Below are positions 42,789 to 51,386 of a stretch of DNA of 64,000 bases, piece after piece. The notes beneath the pieces were generated by a model. It was not told where the DNA came from. It searched no databases and saw only the letters and a list, made by a program, of their open reading frames with translations. Source of the stretch: Streptomyces akebiae (lineage in GTDB: Bacteria > Actinomycetota > Actinomycetes > Streptomycetales > Streptomycetaceae); the NCBI RefSeq assembly GCF_019599145.1, contig NZ_CP080647.1, positions 4,216,001 through 4,280,000 of the forward strand, read 5' to 3'. The stretch's first letter is position 1, and every line of letters begins with the position of its first letter. The translations under genes and the position numbers were made by a program.

Positions 42789-42855
42789 GCGACAGCCGTC
42801 GTAGGCGACAGCCGTCGTAGGCGACAGCCGTCGTAGGCGACAGCCCTCCTGAGTG
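42776..42855. repeat. 16-bp tandem repeat across a stop codon
   Basis: Four exact copies of ACAGCCGTCGTAGGCG (42776-42839), then a degenerate fifth copy. The first unit supplies the last codons and the TAG stop of the SnoaL-like gene. Confidence 0.9.
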
Positions 42856-42865
42856 ACAGCCGCCG

Positions 42866-43201
42866 TCACCCCCCGCGCGGCGCGTACATGATCACGGCCA
42901 TGCCCGCGAGGCAGATCAGCGCGCCCGTCACGTCCCAGCGGTCGGGCCGGTAGCCGTCCGCGACCATCCCCCAGGCGATCGACCCGGCCACGAAGATCCC
43001 CCCGTACGCGGCGAGGATCCGCCCGAAGTGCGCGTCCGGCTGGAACGTCGCCACGAACCCGTACGCCCCCAGCGCCACGACCCCGGCCCCGATCCACACC
43101 CACCCCCGGTGCTCCCGCACCCCCTGCCACACCAGCCAGGCCCCACCGATCTCGAACAACGCGGCAAGCACGAAGAGGGCGGCGGAGCGGGCGATCACCA
43201 T
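42866..43201 (-). CDS. YnfA/UPF0060 family membrane protein
   Basis: A 111-residue protein with four hydrophobic spans. The family pattern is intact: [75 protein letters not shown]. Size fits SMR-like YnfA proteins, which are small possible transporters. ATG 43201 is preferred over an upstream start at 43252. Confidence 0.93.
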   Translation of the reverse strand: MVIARSAALFVLAALFEIGGAWLVWQGVREHRGWVWIGAGVVALGAYGFVATFQPDAHFGRILAAYGGIFVAGSIAWGMVADGYRPDRWDVTGALICLAGMAVIMYAPRGG

Positions 43202-43305
43202 GCCAGTAGCTTCGCACGGCCATAACTCACAAGGGTGAACCCTCTCGATCACTCACCCGCCGCCCGAACTCCCGACCTAGGCTCGCGCCACAACATCAAC
43301 ACGAC

Positions 43306-43344
43306 GGCCCTCGGCCGGGCGGCATCCCGGGCCGAGGGCCTGAC
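43306..43344. promoter_or_regulatory. Strong hairpin in the leader of the homing endonuclease gene
   Basis: GGCCCTCGGCC (43306-43316) pairs perfectly with GGCCGAGGGCC (43330-43340), and GGG/CCC inside the loop extends the stem. It lies 28 bp before the GTG start. No gene ends into it from the left on the plus strand, so it is more likely a leader element than a terminator. Confidence 0.6.
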
Positions 43345-43367
43345 CAGCACGGAAGTGGAGCTTCCCT

Positions 43368-44204
43368 GTGGCTGAATGCGAGCCTAACGCTACGGAGTTC
43401 ATGGACCTCACGGTCCCCGCGTACGCGTACATGTTCGGCTTCTTGCAGATGGACGGGCATCTGGCCAAGGGACTGGGCCAGAAGGGGCGTCTCACAGTCG
43501 AAATCACCGCTCAAGACGTCGAACTCCTACGGCGGTTCCAGAAGCTGACGCCGTACTACAGCAGTATCACCGAGCGGGTACGTTCCACGAACTTCGCCGA
43601 AACCCACAGTTCAGTCACGTGGAGCTTGTGCTCCCTCGAAGCCAGAACCCGTCTCAACGACCTCGGCCTGCCCTATGGCCGCAAGTCGACGACGGTGTCC
43701 CCGCCTCGCGGCGCGTTCTCGCGTCTCGACTACCTTCGAGGCGTGATCGACGCCGACGGCTCGGTCGGATATACAGCCAAGGGTTTCCCCTTCATCTCTC
43801 TCACCACGGCCAGCACGGCCATCGGCACGTACCTGTGCCAGTACGCGAAAGAGATCACAGGCGCCGAACGAACCCTCAAGCGCAACATTCGGGACAGCAT
43901 CTACAACGTCCTATACACCATGGAGTTGGCCCAGCGACTGGCCGCCCACCTCTACTACCCTGGCTGCCTGGCCCTGCAGCGCAAACACAACGTCGCCGAC
44001 TCACTCGCGTCCTGGGAACGCCCTGTGGGCATGAGGGCGGCCTACACGAAACGCCCCTGGAGTCGGCATGAAGACCGGATCCTGCTGGAACTGAGCAGCC
44101 CGAAGGCAGCAGGCGAGAGACTCGGTAGGACCACCCAGAGCTGTAGTCTGCGCCTCTGGCGCCTGCGTACCGGTCAAGTTCCGCTACCGGCCAGCGAACA
44201 GTGA
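43368..44204 (+). CDS. LAGLIDADG homing endonuclease, free-standing
   Basis: A 278-residue protein with both LAGLIDADG helices: AYMFGFLQMDGHL (near residues 20-32) and LDYLRGVIDADGSVGY (near 122-137), the acidic residues D29 and D132 being the likely metal ligands. Between and after them are the beta-sheet segments that contact DNA. The last 45 residues, WSRHEDRILLELSS followed by AGERLGRTTQSCSLRLWRL, look like a SANT/Myb-type helix-turn-helix. It is not inside an intron or intein. It converges on rtcB and shares its relaxed codon usage. GTG start with GGAG upstream. Confidence 0.88.
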   Translation: MAECEPNATEFMDLTVPAYAYMFGFLQMDGHLAKGLGQKGRLTVEITAQDVELLRRFQKLTPYYSSITERVRSTNFAETHSSVTWSLCSLEARTRLNDLGLPYGRKSTTVSPPRGAFSRLDYLRGVIDADGSVGYTAKGFPFISLTTASTAIGTYLCQYAKEITGAERTLKRNIRDSIYNVLYTMELAQRLAAHLYYPGCLALQRKHNVADSLASWERPVGMRAAYTKRPWSRHEDRILLELSSPKAAGERLGRTTQSCSLRLWRLRTGQVPLPASEQ

Positions 44205-44206
44205 GC

Positions 44207-44242
44207 CGAGGGGCCCGAGCCAACGATGGCTCGGGCCCCTCG
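44207..44242. terminator. Shared terminator between homing endonuclease and rtcB
   Basis: A perfect 16-bp stem (CGAGGGGCCCGAGCCA with its complement) and an ACGA loop lie between the two convergent stops. It would work for both transcripts. Confidence 0.88.
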
Positions 44243-44248
44243 CGTAGT

Positions 44249-45442
44249 TCAACCCTTCACACACACGACCTGCTTCAGCTTCGCCACGACCTGCACGAGG
44301 TCGCGCTGCTGGTCGATGACCTGCTCGATCGGCTTGTAAGCACCAGGTATCTCGTCAACGACACCCGAGTCCTTACGGCACTCGACGCCTCGCGTCTGCT
44401 CCTCCAGGTCTTTCGTGGAGAAGCGACGCTTGGCTGCGTTGCGGCTCATGCGCCGACCGGCGCCGTGCGAGGCCGAGTTGAACGCCTTCTCGTTACCGAG
44501 GCCCTTGACAATGTACGTGGCCGTCCCCATGGAGCCCGGAATGATCCCCAGGTCACCGTCCCCCGCCCTGATTGCGCCTTTGCGGGTCACGAGCAGGTCC
44601 ATGCCCTCGTATCGTTCCTCAGCCACATAGTTGTGGTGGCAGCTGACCTCCATCTCGAAGGTCGGCCTGGCCTTCTTGAATTCCTTGCGGATCACGTCCT
44701 TGAGGAGCGCCATCATGACCGAGCGGTTGTACTTCGCGTACTCCTGAGCCCAGTAGAGGTCGTGGCGGTAAGCCGCCATCTGCTGAGTGTCCGAGACGAA
44801 GACAGCAAGGTCACGGTCGACCAGGCCCTGATTGTGCGGAAGCGTCTGGGCCACACCGATGTGATGCTCGGCCAGTTCCTTGCCGATGTTCCGAGATCCG
44901 GAGTGGAGGGTGAGCCAGACAACACCCTCAGTATCGAATGAGACTTCAAGGTGATGATTTCCCGCTCCAAGCGTCCCCATCTGCAGAGCCGCCCGATCCC
45001 GCCGGAACTTCACCGCGTCGGCAACCCCGTCGAACCGCCCCCAGAACCCGTCCCACCCCCCGGCGGCGAAGCCGTGCAGGTCGCCCGGATCGACGGGGTC
45101 GTCGTGCATCCCCCGGCCCACCGGGATCGCCTGCTCGATCTTCGACCGCAGTCGGGACAGGTCGCCGGGAAGGTCGTTGGCCGTCAGTGACGTCTTCACC
45201 GCCGACATCCCGCACCCGATGTCCACCCCCACCGCCGCGGGACACACGGCCCCCCGCATCGCGATGACGGACCCGACCGTCGCGCCCTTGCCGTAATGCA
45301 CGTCCGGCATGACGGCGAGGCCCTTGATCCAGGGGAGGGTGGCGACGTTGCGGAGCTGCTGGAGGGCCCCCTCCTCCACCGACGCGGGGTCGGTCCACAG
45401 GCGGATGGGTACCTGCGCACCCGGTATCTCGACGTACGACAT
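44249..45442 (-). CDS. rtcB: RtcB-family RNA ligase
   Basis: A 397-residue RNA-splicing ligase that joins 2',3'-cyclic phosphate (or 3'-phosphate) ends to 5'-OH ends using GTP. Motifs: PDVHYGKGATVGSVIAM, GVDIGCGMSAVKTSL (metal-binding Cys), GTLGAGNHHLEV, TLHSGSRNIGKELAEHH, GIIPGSMGTATYIVKG and ASHGAGRRMSRNAAKR, which holds the His that takes GMP. The first third has strict G/C third positions; from about residue 150 (near 44985) codons ending in A or T become roughly four times more common by eye. No intein interrupts it. No archease gene is nearby. Confidence 0.95.
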   Translation of the reverse strand: MSYVEIPGAQVPIRLWTDPASVEEGALQQLRNVATLPWIKGLAVMPDVHYGKGATVGSVIAMRGAVCPAAVGVDIGCGMSAVKTSLTANDLPGDLSRLRSKIEQAIPVGRGMHDDPVDPGDLHGFAAGGWDGFWGRFDGVADAVKFRRDRAALQMGTLGAGNHHLEVSFDTEGVVWLTLHSGSRNIGKELAEHHIGVAQTLPHNQGLVDRDLAVFVSDTQQMAAYRHDLYWAQEYAKYNRSVMMALLKDVIRKEFKKARPTFEMEVSCHHNYVAEERYEGMDLLVTRKGAIRAGDGDLGIIPGSMGTATYIVKGLGNEKAFNSASHGAGRRMSRNAAKRRFSTKDLEEQTRGVECRKDSGVVDEIPGAYKPIEQVIDQQRDLVQVVAKLKQVVCVKG

Positions 45443-45559
45443 ATCGCCCTCATTCCCCCGGAAAACAGATCAAAGTCGCAGAACGCAAAACCGTCGCCAA
45501 GGTCAACGAAAGGGATGCCGGACCGGCGTTCACAGCAGTGCGTGCGATACACATGGTGC

Positions 45560-45576
45560 CCGGGGGTCACCCCCGG
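45560..45576. promoter_or_regulatory. Short GC hairpin upstream of the DUF3558 gene
   Basis: CCGGGGG-TCA-CCCCCGG. It lies in the gap between divergent rtcB and the lipoprotein gene. The role is unknown. Confidence 0.4.
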
Positions 45577-45646
45577 ACGGCAAGTGAATAACCACAGGCA
45601 GGACTGCGCAGGCGTCCCGAGGGACCCCGTCGAGAGGAGCCCGACC

Positions 45647-46549
45647 GTGCAGCGGAAGGCGTACGTACCCGGCGTCGCCGTGCTCCTCGCGGCCCTGCTG
45701 GCCGCGTGCACGGGATCGAGCGACGACGGTTCCACCGACGACCCCCGCCCGGGCGAGGCCACCACCTCGGCCACCGTCGCCCAGCCCGGCCGCTACGACA
45801 CGCTCCCCGAACCCTGCGGCTCGATCGACCAGAGCACCCTCGACACCCTCCTCCCCGGCATCGAGCAACTCCCCGGCGCTGCCCAGCGCGAGCAGGCGTA
45901 CGAGGGCGAGGCGACGCAGACGTACGACACGGACCGCAAGGCCGGCTGCCGCTGGAAGGTGGAGTCCACGGACGCCACCCACTATCTCTTCGTCGACTTC
46001 GAGCGCGTCGTGTCGTACGACAACGCGGTCAGCGACGACAGCAAGGCGCAGGAGGTCTACGGCGGAAGGGTGGAGGCGGCCGATCTGCCGGAACCGACGC
46101 CGACCGTCCCGGAGGGGGACGGCGAGGGCACGGCGACGACGGGGAACGGCACCGATGACCCGTCGGCGGACCCCTCGGCCTCCGCTTCCCGCTCGACGTC
46201 CCCTTCTCCCGATTCCTCGAACGCCTCCGATGCATCCAATTCATCGGGTTCATCTGGTTCGTCCGATTCATCCGGGGCCGCCGGATCCTCCACCCCCTCC
46301 GCCACCGGGACCCCCGCCTCCCTCCAGCCGCGCACGCTCGACGGTCTCGGGGACGAGGCGTTCCTCGACGACGCGCTCGGAACGAGTGGGCAGCGGACCG
46401 TGACTGTGGTGTTCCGCACGTCGAACGTGCTCGTGACGGTGGAGTACGAGGAGCAGCCGGCGACCACGACGGCGGTGCCGGACAGCGAGGAAATGCAGGA
46501 CAGGGCCCGGAATCTGGCGGAGCGGCTGGCGGAGGCGTTCGACGACTGA
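45647..46549 (+). CDS. DUF3558-type lipoprotein, first of two
   Basis: A 300-residue secreted lipoprotein. The signal peptide ends with lipobox LLAAC. Folded blocks: LPEPCGSIDQSTLDTLLPGI, AGCRWKVESTDATHYLFVDF and TVTVVFRTSNVLVTVEYEEQ, typical of DUF3558. A serine-rich linker (about 180-235) splits the domain and looks disordered. GTG 45647 has AGAGGAG upstream. Located outside the membrane; function unknown. Confidence 0.88.
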   Translation: MQRKAYVPGVAVLLAALLAACTGSSDDGSTDDPRPGEATTSATVAQPGRYDTLPEPCGSIDQSTLDTLLPGIEQLPGAAQREQAYEGEATQTYDTDRKAGCRWKVESTDATHYLFVDFERVVSYDNAVSDDSKAQEVYGGRVEAADLPEPTPTVPEGDGEGTATTGNGTDDPSADPSASASRSTSPSPDSSNASDASNSSGSSGSSDSSGAAGSSTPSATGTPASLQPRTLDGLGDEAFLDDALGTSGQRTVTVVFRTSNVLVTVEYEEQPATTTAVPDSEEMQDRARNLAERLAEAFDD

Positions 46550-46662
46550 GGGGCGCTCGGGGGTGGTTCGGGCGCACATGCGAACCACCTGAACCAGAAC
46601 CGCACTTCTTCTTCACCGCGTACGGTGGCCTCTCGGAGACCCGATCCGATTGTGAAGGAACC

Positions 46663-47634
46663 ATGCAACGAGCCGCAGAGTCAGATCAGCATCAGTCGTC
46701 GCGCATCGCGCCTTCGGTGCGGGTGACGCGTGTCGGACGTCGCGGGCGTCCGGGCCGGGCCCGGGTTCTCGCGGGCGCGGCGGTCGTGCCCGCGATGCTG
46801 CTGGCGGTCGGCTGCTCGTCGGACTCCGGATCCGACAGCGCCTCCGGTGACGAGACGCCGGCGGGGCTGAACCAGTCGGCGACGGAGAGCGCCACGCCGG
46901 AGGTGGTCGCGGCGAAGTACGCGTCGCTGCCGGACGCGTGCGAGGTGTTCCCCGACAAGACGCTGAAGTCGTTGGTGCCGGAGGGCGTGAAGTCCGGGAA
47001 GGCGATCAACAAGGCCGAGGCGGACGTGTCCGGCGACTGCCGCTGGATCAGCCTCGACAACAACGGTGTGGACGGCTCCCAGTACCGCTGGCTGAGTGTC
47101 TCCCTGCACCTGCTGGCCTCGGACGCGGCGAACGGCCCGGGCGAGGACCGCGCGGCCAAGGCGTTCGATTCGAAGGTGACCGCGGCGAAGGCCGTGGACG
47201 GGGCGAAGAACGTCAAGACGGAGCCGGCGACGGGCCTGGGTGACCAGGCGACGGTGGTCAAGTACGACCTGAAGAAGGACGGGGACACCTTCAAGCAGCA
47301 GACGATCGTGGTGCGCACGGAGAACGTGGTCGTCACGCTCGACTACAACGGTGCCGGTCTGGCCGGCGAGAAGACACCGGATGCGGCCGCGCTGCTGAAG
47401 TCCGCGAAGTCCGCCGCCAAGGACGCCGTGGAGGCGGTCGAGGAGGCGAACGACGGGAAGGACGCGTCGCCGTCGCCGTCGAAGAGTGCCTCCAAGACAC
47501 CGTCGCAGGACTCGACGAAGGCGTCGTCGTCGGGCGGTTCCGGTGCGGACGTGAGTTCCGACTCGGACGGTGGCTCGGATTCCGATTCGGACTCGGGTTC
47601 GTCCACCTCGGGCAGCCGGAAGAGCAAGTCGTAG
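46663..47634 (+). CDS. DUF3558-type lipoprotein, second of two
   Basis: A 323-residue paralogue of the preceding gene. The N-terminus is long and basic before the hydrophobic stretch and lipobox LAVGC. Core: LPDACEVFPDKTLKSLVPEG, GDCRWISLDNNGVDGSQYRW and QQTIVVRTENVVVTLDYNGA. The C-terminal 60 residues are rich in Ser, Asp and Lys. Both copies keep a Cys pair (PxPC...CRW) that could form a disulfide. Function unknown. Confidence 0.88.
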   Translation: MQRAAESDQHQSSRIAPSVRVTRVGRRGRPGRARVLAGAAVVPAMLLAVGCSSDSGSDSASGDETPAGLNQSATESATPEVVAAKYASLPDACEVFPDKTLKSLVPEGVKSGKAINKAEADVSGDCRWISLDNNGVDGSQYRWLSVSLHLLASDAANGPGEDRAAKAFDSKVTAAKAVDGAKNVKTEPATGLGDQATVVKYDLKKDGDTFKQQTIVVRTENVVVTLDYNGAGLAGEKTPDAAALLKSAKSAAKDAVEAVEEANDGKDASPSPSKSASKTPSQDSTKASSSGGSGADVSSDSDGGSDSDSDSGSSTSGSRKSKS

Positions 47635-47767
47635 CCTCACCTCACCTGCTGATTCGTCGGAGCCCGGTGCCCGCCGGGGCCGGGCCCGATGCCATCCGGC
47701 AACCCGTTCGCCGTACACATGTGCCACTCTGTTGCGCGCAACAACACGCAAGGGGAGGGGAGTACGG

Positions 47768-49222
47768 GTGTCCGCGCCAATCCAGCTGACTCGCATGCAC
47801 CGCGTTCTCATCGGCGTGGTCGTGTTCGGCGCCGTCATCATCGCCGGGATCGGCTTCGCGGGTTCGTACGCGGCGGTACGGGAGCTGGCCCTCCAGAAGG
47901 GCTTCGGGAACTTCAGTTACGTCTTCCCGATCGGCATCGACGCCGGCATCTGCGTCCTGCTGGCCCTGGATCTGCTCCTGACGTGGATCCGCATCCCCTT
48001 CCCGCTGCTGCGCCAGACGGCGTGGTTGCTGACGGCGGCGACGATCGCGTTCAACGGCGCGGCGGCCTGGCCGGACCCGCTGGGCGTCGGCATGCACTCG
48101 GTGATCCCGATCCTGTTCGTCGTCGCGGTCGAGGCGGCCCGGCACGCGGTCGGCCGTATCGCCGACATCACCGCCGACAAGCACATGGAGGGGGTCCGCC
48201 TCACCCGCTGGGTCCTCTCCCCCGTCCCCACCTTCCTCCTCTGGCGCCGTATGAAGCTCTGGGAGCTGCGCTCCTACGAGCAGGTCATCAAGCTGGAGCA
48301 GGAACGTCTCGTCTACCAGGCCCGCCTCCGCTCCCGCTACGGCCGGGCCTGGCGCCGCAAGGCCCCGGTGGAATCCCTGATGCCCCTCCGCCTGGCCCGC
48401 TACGGCGTCCCCCTGGCGGAAACGGCCCCGGCGGGCCTGGCGGCGGCAGGAATAGAACCTGCGGTGCTGCCGGCGGCACCGCAGGTCGACATCGGTGCAG
48501 CCGCGGGCAGTCGAGCCACCGGGGCGACGCGGGTGGGCGTGACGGCACCTCCCGGCGAGCAGCGCCCCCAGCTGGAGAGCACCCCCGCCCAGCGGCAGCC
48601 GGAGTACGCCGAGTACCGGGAGCAGGGCCACGCCGAGCAGGAACCCCCGGTCGACGAAAGCCCCTGGCTCCACGCCCGCCACCCCCAGGAGGTCCCCTAC
48701 CAGGGCGGCTACGACCCCTCGTACGAACCCGAGGAACAGTACGAGGAGTGGTACGAGGAGCAGGACCCCGAGCAGTACGGGCAGCACGAGCAGTACGGGC
48801 AGAACGGCCAGAACGGCTCGTACGAGCAGTACCAGCGCTTCGAGGGGGACCCCCGGGACCCCCGCTACCGGCAGCAGCAGTTCGACGCCCCCGAACTCCA
48901 GGGCCCCCCGCTCCAGGACCCCGACCTCCGGTCTCCGGAACCCTCCCCGGAGGAGACCGGCAGCTTCCCCATCCCGGCCGGCCCGAACCGCACCCGTGAA
49001 CTGGGCGAGGGCGGCGGCGCCCCGGAGCCGACGGAGGAGGACTACTACCAGGTCTTCCGCGAGATCACCAAGGGCGGGAACGGAGCCCCCACCCCGCGCG
49101 CGCTCATCTCCGACATCGAGTCGACGTACGGCGTCACGCTCGAAGAGGCCGAGGCCAAGCGCATGGTGAATCGCTTCTCCAACCGCCTCAACGCGGAACT
49201 GACCGACGAGCACATCGCGTAA
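47768..49222 (+). CDS. DUF2637 membrane protein
   Basis: A 484-residue protein. Four hydrophobic spans occupy residues 10-125: VLIGVVVFGAVIIAGIGFAG, FSYVFPIGIDAGICVLLALD, TAWLLTAATIAFNGAAAWP, SVIPILFVVAVEAARHAVGR. A charged helix follows (LWELRSYEQVIKLEQERLVY). The centre is disordered with QYGQ-type repeats, and the end (STYGVTLEEAEAKRMVNRFS) looks like a small HTH. DUF2637 proteins include SpdB-like plasmid-spread proteins, but this chromosomal form is of unknown role. Confidence 0.88.
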   Translation: MSAPIQLTRMHRVLIGVVVFGAVIIAGIGFAGSYAAVRELALQKGFGNFSYVFPIGIDAGICVLLALDLLLTWIRIPFPLLRQTAWLLTAATIAFNGAAAWPDPLGVGMHSVIPILFVVAVEAARHAVGRIADITADKHMEGVRLTRWVLSPVPTFLLWRRMKLWELRSYEQVIKLEQERLVYQARLRSRYGRAWRRKAPVESLMPLRLARYGVPLAETAPAGLAAAGIEPAVLPAAPQVDIGAAAGSRATGATRVGVTAPPGEQRPQLESTPAQRQPEYAEYREQGHAEQEPPVDESPWLHARHPQEVPYQGGYDPSYEPEEQYEEWYEEQDPEQYGQHEQYGQNGQNGSYEQYQRFEGDPRDPRYRQQQFDAPELQGPPLQDPDLRSPEPSPEETGSFPIPAGPNRTRELGEGGGAPEPTEEDYYQVFREITKGGNGAPTPRALISDIESTYGVTLEEAEAKRMVNRFSNRLNAELTDEHIA

Positions 49223-49235
49223 CCGGCGCAGACAC

Positions 49236-49284
49236 ACATGAGGAGGGGCGCCCGGTGATGACCACCGGGCGCCCCTCCTCATGT
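49236..49284. terminator. Long bidirectional terminator
   Basis: A perfect 22-bp stem from ACATGAGGAGGGGCGCCCGG onward with a 5-nt ATGAC loop, between the convergent DUF2637 gene and lysS. Confidence 0.92.
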
Positions 49285-49296
49285 CACGACGCGGCC

Positions 49297-51039
49297 TTAC
49301 CCCCCGAGCAGGGCCCGCACCCGCTCCTGCCCCACCGCCAACAGCAGCGTGGGCAGTCGCGGCCCCGTGTCCCGCCCGACGAGCAGGTGGTAGAGCAGGG
49401 CGAAGAACGACCGCTGGGCCGTCTTGATCTCCGCCGGCAGCTCCTTGGGCGTGGCGTCCGCCGAGAAACCGGCCTGCACCTTGGGCACGCCGTAGACGAG
49501 ATGCGTCAGCCCGTCGAGCGACCAGTGCTCGGCGATCCCGTCGAGCAGCAGCCGCAGCGACTGCTGGGACGCCTCGTCGAGGGACTTCAGCAGCTCGGCG
49601 TCGGGCTCCTCGCGCACGATGGTCCGCTGGTCGGCGGGCACCTGGGTGTTGATCCAGGCCTCGGCCTTGTCGAGCCGCGGCCGTACCTCGTCGAGGCCGG
49701 CGAGCGGGTCGGTGGGGTCGAGTTCGCTGAGGATGCGCAGGGTCTGGTCCTCGGCGCCCGCGGTGATGTCGGCGACGGACGCGAGGGTCCGGTACGGCAT
49801 CGGGCGGGGCGTGCGCGGCAGCTCACCGGCGGCCGTACGCACCGCGCGGGAGTGCGCGGCGACATCGGCCGGCAGGGCGGTCCCGTCCGTGACCTTGGCG
49901 TCGAGCTTGTCCCACTCGTCGTAGAGCCGCTGGATCTCCTGGTCGAAGGCGATCTTGAAGGACTGGTTGGGCCGACGGCGGGCGTAGAGCCAGCGCAGCA
50001 GCTGCGGCTCCATGATCTTCAGTGCGTCGGCGGGCGTCGGCACGCCCCCCTTGGACGACGACATCTTGGCCATGCCGCTGATGCCGACGAAGGCGTACAT
50101 CGGGCCGATGGGCTGCTCGCCGCCGAAGATCCCGACGATCTGTCCGCCGACCTGGAAGCTGGACCCGGGCGAGGAGTGGTCGACGCCGCTCGGCTCGAAG
50201 ATCACGCCCTCGTACGCCCACCGCATCGGCCAGTCGACCTTCCAGACGAGCTTGCCGCGGTTGAACTCGTTCAGCGCGACGGTCTCGGAGAAGCCGCAGG
50301 CCGTGCAGGTGTAGGTCAGCTCGGTGGTGTCGTCGTCGTAGGCGGTGACGGTGGTGAGGTCCTTGCCGCAACTCCCGCAGTAGGGCTTGTACGGGAAGTA
50401 CCCGGCGGTGCCGGAGCTGCCGTCGTCCTCACCGGCGGCGCCGGAGCCCTCCGCCGCCTCCAGCTCGGCCTCGTCGACCGGCTTCTGCGACTGCTTCTTC
50501 GCCGGGGCCTTCTTGGTGCGGTACTGGTCGAGGATCGCGTCGATGTCCCCGCGGTGCTTCATGGCGTGCAGGATCTGCTCGCGGTAGACCCCGGAGGTGT
50601 ACTGCGCGGTCTGGCTGATCCCGTCGAACTCGACGCCCATCTCGGCGAGCGCGTCGACCATCGCCGCCTTGAAGTGCTCGGCCCAGTTGGGGTGGGCGGA
50701 GCCCTGGGGGGCGGGCACGGAGGTGAGGGGCTTGCCGATGTGCTCGGCCCAGGAGCCGTCGACGCCGTCGACGCCGTTCGGGACCTTGCGGTAGCGGTCG
50801 TAGTCGTCCCAGGAGATGAGGTGCCGGACCTGGTGGCCGCGGCGGCGGATCTCGTCGGCGACGAGGTGCGGGGTCATGACCTCGCGGAGGTTGCCGAGGT
50901 GGATCGGGCCGGACGGCGACAGGCCGGACGCGACGACGACCGGTTTGCCCGGGGCCCGACGCTCCGACTCCTCGATGACCTCATCCGCGAAACGGGAGAC
51001 CCAGTCGGTGGTCTCGGTGCTCTGAGCCACGATCGGCAC
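49297..51039 (-). CDS. lysS: Lysine--tRNA ligase, class I
   Basis: A 580-residue class I lysyl-tRNA synthetase, the archaeal-type enzyme used by Streptomyces and relatives. HIGH-type motif: SGLSPSGPIHLGNLREVM. KMSKS-type motif: SGMAKMSSSKGGVPTP. A zinc knuckle, YCGSCGKDLTTV and CTACGFSETV, lies in an insert. The GTG at 51039 gives the usual PIVAQSTETTDWVSRFADE start and has AAGAGGAC upstream. It diverges from argS. Confidence 0.95.
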   Translation of the reverse strand: MPIVAQSTETTDWVSRFADEVIEESERRAPGKPVVVASGLSPSGPIHLGNLREVMTPHLVADEIRRRGHQVRHLISWDDYDRYRKVPNGVDGVDGSWAEHIGKPLTSVPAPQGSAHPNWAEHFKAAMVDALAEMGVEFDGISQTAQYTSGVYREQILHAMKHRGDIDAILDQYRTKKAPAKKQSQKPVDEAELEAAEGSGAAGEDDGSSGTAGYFPYKPYCGSCGKDLTTVTAYDDDTTELTYTCTACGFSETVALNEFNRGKLVWKVDWPMRWAYEGVIFEPSGVDHSSPGSSFQVGGQIVGIFGGEQPIGPMYAFVGISGMAKMSSSKGGVPTPADALKIMEPQLLRWLYARRRPNQSFKIAFDQEIQRLYDEWDKLDAKVTDGTALPADVAAHSRAVRTAAGELPRTPRPMPYRTLASVADITAGAEDQTLRILSELDPTDPLAGLDEVRPRLDKAEAWINTQVPADQRTIVREEPDAELLKSLDEASQQSLRLLLDGIAEHWSLDGLTHLVYGVPKVQAGFSADATPKELPAEIKTAQRSFFALLYHLLVGRDTGPRLPTLLLAVGQERVRALLGG

Positions 51040-51202
51040 GTCCTCTTTTTTCCTGGAGTTTCCATGGCCGCCGGTTACGGTCCCGGGCGACCGCGCCATT
51101 CTCCCAGCCTTTCACTCCGCGGGTCGAACTGGGCACCCAATAACTCGGGGGTGCGGGTGGTCCTGCGAGTGCGGGTGCGGGGCCGGGTTCCGCGGGCCTG
51201 AG

Positions 51203-51226
51203 AAGCACGGGGCTCAGCCCCTGCTT
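51203..51226. terminator. Hairpin between lysS and argS
   Basis: AAGCACGGGGCT pairs with AGCCCCTGCTT with one bulged C, followed by TT. It lies between divergent starts, next to a dispersed repeat copy, and its purpose there is unclear. Confidence 0.5.
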
Positions 51227-51257
51227 TTCAGGGGCGCGGGGAACTGCGCGAGAAGCC
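51227..51257. repeat. Dispersed repeat, copy 3
   Basis: TTCAGGGGCGCGGGGAACTG followed by CGCGAGAAGCC. The best match to the family consensus, in the 347-bp gap between lysS and argS. Confidence 0.8.
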
Positions 51258-51386
51258 TTCACGCACCCGCACCCGAAGCACGCACCGCCCCCACCACCAC
51301 ACCCCCGGGCACCCCAGAAAAACCGCTTTACCCCCGTGGGATACTGACCGTATCCGCCCGTACCCCGAGGAGAACGGCTCCCCCTG

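Noticed and set aside
44249..45442. Intein or intron within rtcB
   Set aside because: The RtcB motifs are continuous over 397 residues of normal length with no splice-block motifs. The endonuclease is a separate gene.
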